DNA of 64,000 bases from contig JAGVSM010003771.1 of assembly GCA_022494885.1 (NCBI GenBank), positions 124,001-188,000 on the forward strand, written 5' to 3'. The first letter of the stretch is position 1. The number at the start of each line of letters is the position of its first letter. The notes beneath the pieces were generated by a model. It searched no databases, was not told the origin of the DNA, and saw only the letters and a list, made by a program, of their open reading frames with translations. The translations under genes were made by a program, and so were the position numbers. Origin of the DNA: Micrasema longulum. Its lineage: Eukaryota > Arthropoda > Insecta > Trichoptera > Brachycentridae. Below are positions 61,268 to 64,000 of this stretch, one piece after another.

Positions 61268-61490
61268 TTCGGTGTCTTAGCGTAGTTGGTTAGACAGCCA
61301 ACTGTAAAACTAGCGTCACGGGTTTGAATGCCGCCTATTGCGTGAAAAAAATCATTTTTTTTTTTTCTTAATTGATCTGGGTTTTGTGGTGTATTTATTC
61401 ATAACTTCCTAAAATATCCTCGCTTTTCTACTAGCTGCTTTTTATCACAGAGTATAAGTGAATTTAAATTAGATGTTTTCACGCGTAAAT
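61268..61490 (+). mobile_element. SINE-3 copy
   Basis: GTCTTAGCGTAGTTGGTTAG, ACAGCCAACTGTAAAACTAG, CGTCACGGGTTTGAATGCCG and GATCTGGGTTTTGTGGTGTA. The loop CTGTAAA would read GTA. Diverged. Confidence 0.7.
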
Positions 61491-61499
61491 ATATAATTT

Positions 61500-62480
61500 T
61501 TTTTATTTATTTATTATCATATTATATTACATACACGAAATTATAATTTATACAAACTTGCTTTGACTGCCTCACTAGGGTTATTTACCCCGTTCTAAGA
61601 CAGTCAAAAAATATAAAAACAGTAATCAATATAGAGAAACCGTTATAAAGATAGAGAACAAAGTGAAAAATAAAGTAAGAATGTAGTAAAATCAAGGGGA
61701 AAAGTGTAGTAAAAACATAGTAAAAATGTAGTAAAAAAACGAAGCAAAAACATAGTTAAAACAAACTAATAAATGTTGTGAAAACATAGTAAACACATTT
61801 AAAATATATAAATATGTACATTAAAATATTTTAAAACTCAGTAAAATGCGAAATAAAAACAGAATACATAGTAAGAAACATATTTAAAGTCATAGTAAAA
61901 AAATGCATGTATGTGCATAGCCAAAAGCATATTTAAAAAACATAGCAAAATAGCGAGTAGAAAGAGACCAGATCAACAATATTTTGAGTTTGTCCAAATT
62001 TTCGTAGACAAGGACTGGACTCAACTCCCCGGAGAGCTGTTAACATTAACATATTACAACAGAGACGAAGAACGTTTAAGAGAAGGCAATAAAGAAGTCT
62101 AAGCATTTACAGGGCTTATGTTCTCTTATTGGCTGATTTAAGTGGCCACTTTACACACTTTGTATAACATTAATAAAGGTTTTAGCTTTTTAACTTCACA
62201 AACATCAACAAATAAAATAATTGAAGGAATATAGATGCTTAAATATGGGCAGAATGGTAAATGTTACATAGTGTGTAAAGTGGCCACTTTAACCAGCCAA
62301 TGACAGGTCATAAGCCCTGTAGATGCCTAGACTTTTATATTGCCTTCTCTTAAATGTTCTTCATCTCTGTTGTAATATTTTAAAGTGAAAGATGTAGTAA
62401 AAAAAAATACATAGTAAAAACAAATTAAAAAGTCATAAAGATCTTAAGAAAATAAATCAGTAAAAAACTAAAAATATGTT
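61500..62480 (-). repeat. Antisense LINE tail running into a CATAGTAAAAA-rich repeat
   Basis: TTTATTTATTTATTATC, then CTCACTAGGGTTATTTACCC (related to 7845 and 44440). From 61680 to 61960 many variants of CATAGTAAAA occur, and the theme resumes at 62385 after the FB insertion. This is a degenerate low-complexity tandem repeat. Confidence 0.5.
61974..62381. repeat. Foldback repeat FB, near-complete hairpin, nested
   Basis: It starts CAACAATATTTTGAGTTTGT, then CAAGGACTGGACTCAACTCC, CATTTACAGGGCTTATGTTC and GGCCACTTTACACAC. The right arm has ATGGGCAGAATGGTAAATGT, CCAGCCAATGACAGGTCATA, and the end CATCTCTGTTGTAATATTTT. It interrupts the CATAGTAAAAA repeat. GAAAGA occurs on both sides, but too short to be a firm target duplication. 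Confidence 0.75.
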
Positions 62481-62935
62481 TTTTTTTAATATAGGAGTTA
62501 CTTAATTATTTACCTTGCTTATAATAAACAAGGCCCGTCAAACGCAACCCTGGTAGATGGATGAAAAAATGAATTATCCTTCAACTTTTTTTTCAATTCG
62601 ATTGAAAATTTAAATATCTACGAATACGCGCAGTGCAAAGATCAATATTTTGCTGAAAACTGCACGTCAATCAGTTAAGCCATTTAAAAGGAGTTTATGG
62701 CATTACACGTACAGAACAATTATAAGTATAAAGGTTGAACAAACTTAACTTAAACAATTTTATAATTTATTTAAATGTACAAAAGATATAGTCATGGCAT
62801 GATCTAGACAGACATGGAAAGTGTGTCATCTCAAGTCAGGAGTGATAAAACCGCTTGCTTTTTGAATGCTTACCTTTGTTGTAGAAACACATTGACAGTA
62901 CTGTTTGGTGAGATTTTCTCAACTCTTCTGAGCAT
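62382..62935. other. Unassigned, partial similarity to 29.65 kb
   Basis: GATCTAGACAGACATGG and GTCAGGAGTGATAAAACCGC near 62803 resemble 29656-29705. It may be an old interspersed repeat. It is the target into which the inverted element at 62936 inserted. Confidence 0.35.
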
Positions 62936-63020
62936 GATTAAACTTCTTAGATTTTCACGGCCGTTAAAGTGCACAATAAGTGTTTCTGGGTTATTATGCC
63001 GTGTGTCGTTCGTACTCTCT

Positions 63021-63063
63021 ACCGACGTTTCGGATCGCGTTACAGCGTCCATCATCAGGGTTG
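63021..63063 (-). ncRNA. Hammerhead-ribozyme-like motif, left arm
   Basis: The minus strand reads ACC, CTGATGA, T, GGACGCTGTAACGCGATCC, GAAAC, GTC, GGT. The ACC/GGT outer helix, both core boxes and the GGA/TCC pairs are intact. In this copy CGC/GCG can extend stem II. Confidence 0.5.
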
Positions 63064-63210
63064 ATGTTATTTGTGTATGAATATATGTTACGTTAGGTAC
63101 TTAGAATTTTTACCGTGTCGTAGTCGTTTTTGTGTGATGTTATGTATTTGGGACTTGTACCGTGTCGTAGTCATTTAGATTAATGACACATATTCATACA
63201 CAAATAACAT

Positions 63211-63254
63211 CAACCCTGATGATGGACGCTGTAACGCAATCCGAAACGTCGGTA
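63211..63254 (+). ncRNA. Hammerhead-ribozyme-like motif, right arm
   Basis: ACC, CTGATGA, T, GGACGCTGTAACGCAATCC, GAAAC, GTC, GGT. It differs from the left arm at one base (A for G in stem II). Head-to-head with 63021. Confidence 0.5.
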
Positions 63255-63315
63255 GAGAGTACGAACGACACACGGCATAATAACCCAGAAACACTTATTG
63301 TGCTCTTCTGAGCAT

Positions 63316-63699
63316 CCTTAGCAGAGGGGAAAATAATCTTATCTGAGAGAGCTCGTCAAACCTCTATCACAACATGGAGTATCTCTTCGTTCTATTGACG
63401 AGAGAACCCTTTTAATACCCATTTACCGCTCTAATTTATTTACCCTTTTTTTACAGTAGTAGTTGTTCAATTACGGAATTATCTACCCACTAATGTTAGA
63501 GACGCTCGTTCTCTATTTTCATTTTAATCGAGATTGAAATGTCATTATCTAAATGTTTGAGTTGTTTCTTTCTCCTTCTTCTTTCCTTCACATCCTCTTT
63601 TCACTCTTCATAGTATGACGTAGACATTTAGTTGATTTTTATTTCAAATTTAATTTACAACAAATTACCTAGAATATGGCCAAGTACTCGTAATTATCT
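63316..63699. other. Unassigned sequence
   Basis: It continues the interrupted target from 62935. CTGAGAGAGCTCGTCAAACC and GAGTATCTCTTCG are unmatched here. Confidence 0.35.
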
Positions 63700-63765
63700 T
63701 AAATTGAACGGCTTGGGTAGGTATGAAGAAATTGCCTCAAGGCAATCAATTATATGCTTTTATAT
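63700..63765. repeat. Repeat Q box
   Basis: GGGTAGGTATGAAGAAATTG then CCTCAAGGCAATC matches boxes at 4252 and 42410. Confidence 0.4.
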
Positions 63766-63779
63766 GTACATAAATTATA

Positions 63780-63930
63780 CATGTATCATCATTATTCCCC
63801 TTTCGCACCTAATGGTGCATAGAGCACTACATAGGTACACCGATTGCGGCGTATCTTAATCATTTTTTTGTAATATGAAGGATGATCAGTCTTACGCTTT
63901 TTAAAAACAAATGAGGTGTCTTCACAATAA
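63780..63930 (-). mobile_element. SINE-G copy (head lost)
   Basis: ATCATCATTATTCCCCTTTC, GCACCTAATGGTGCATAG, GATTGCGGCGTATCT and GATCAGTCTTACGC on the plus strand. The tRNA-like head is missing. Confidence 0.65.
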
Positions 63931-64000
63931 TAATTTCTCCGAATTTGCAAATCACCTAATCAATTAAAATCATGATTTTAATAAAAATTCAGGAATTCTT

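Larger units (their letters stand above)
62936..63302. mobile_element. Inverted element with two hammerhead-like motifs and 13-bp target duplication
   Basis: CTCTTCTGAGCAT is present at 62923-62935 and again at 63303-63315. Between them, an arm at about 62971-63088 and an arm at about 63188-63303 are inverse complements with very few differences over nearly 117 bp. Each contains the motif GATGATGGACGCTGTAACGC followed by CCGAAACGTCGG. The roughly 100-bp spacer holds two direct copies of TACCGTGTCGTAGTC (63111 and 63158). No coding frame. It resembles the inverted terminal regions of Penelope-like elements without the body. Confidence 0.7.

Noticed and set aside
1..64000. CRISPR array, operon or prokaryotic origin
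   Set aside because: No spaced identical short repeats and no dense long frames; LINE, SINE and Penelope-type content is eukaryotic.

Overview
This window looks like intergenic or intronic DNA from an AT-rich animal genome, most likely an arthropod and probably an insect. The evidence is the density of decayed non-LTR retrotransposon (LINE) tails with insect-type C-terminal motifs, several tRNA-derived SINE families, Penelope-like traces and long A/T tracts. I cannot name the species. No host protein-coding gene, real tRNA, rRNA or CRISPR array can be supported. No open frame exceeds about 146 codons, and almost every frame with recognisable protein similarity is a broken piece of a transposable element.

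Layout. 0-3 kb is mostly unassigned AT-rich sequence. 3-6.6 kb is a nest of a SINE split by a LINE tail, then several copies of a foldback repeat (called FB here). 7-13.8 kb holds LINE tails, a candidate TIR transposon (9990-10764) and FB copies. A short, very CpG-dense block at 14368-14500 is the best candidate for host regulatory or first-exon sequence. 15-26.9 kb is LINE/SINE/FB mosaic, including an FB copy inserted with a 12-bp target duplication inside a LINE frame (20148-20624) and an inverted pair of MITE-like elements (21.6 and 23.4 kb). 27-30.7 kb is the largest unassigned stretch. 30.9-33.2 kb has a Penelope-like endonuclease tail and hammerhead-like motifs. 33.5-37.8 kb has a TTAA-flanked element, a dispersed 0.7-kb repeat and two large RTE-like LINE fragments. 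39-50 kb has many LINE tails, a LINE reverse transcriptase split by another LINE, and an RNase H LINE split by a second TTAA-flanked element. 51-63 kb repeats the same families and ends with a 367-bp inverted element bearing two head-to-head hammerhead-like motifs between 13-bp direct repeats.

Most notable signals. (1) A small RNA-like motif is scattered at about 13 sites on both strands: a CTGANGA-type box, a hairpin, GAAAC, then a short helix, with an outer helix closing it at the better sites. It resembles the hammerhead ribozymes of Penelope-like elements. (2) The FB family is palindromic, present in more than 20 pieces, forms long hairpins and leaves 11-12 bp target duplications. In two places it is joined to the hammerhead-like motif by the same linker. 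Together these suggest one family of non-autonomous elements, possibly moved by Penelope-like machinery; that last step is inference.

All boundaries were read by eye and can be off by several bases, more for old copies. Family names used here (FB, SINE-G, SINE-V, SINE-3, SINE-4, SINE-5, R7, Q, P) are labels for this window only.
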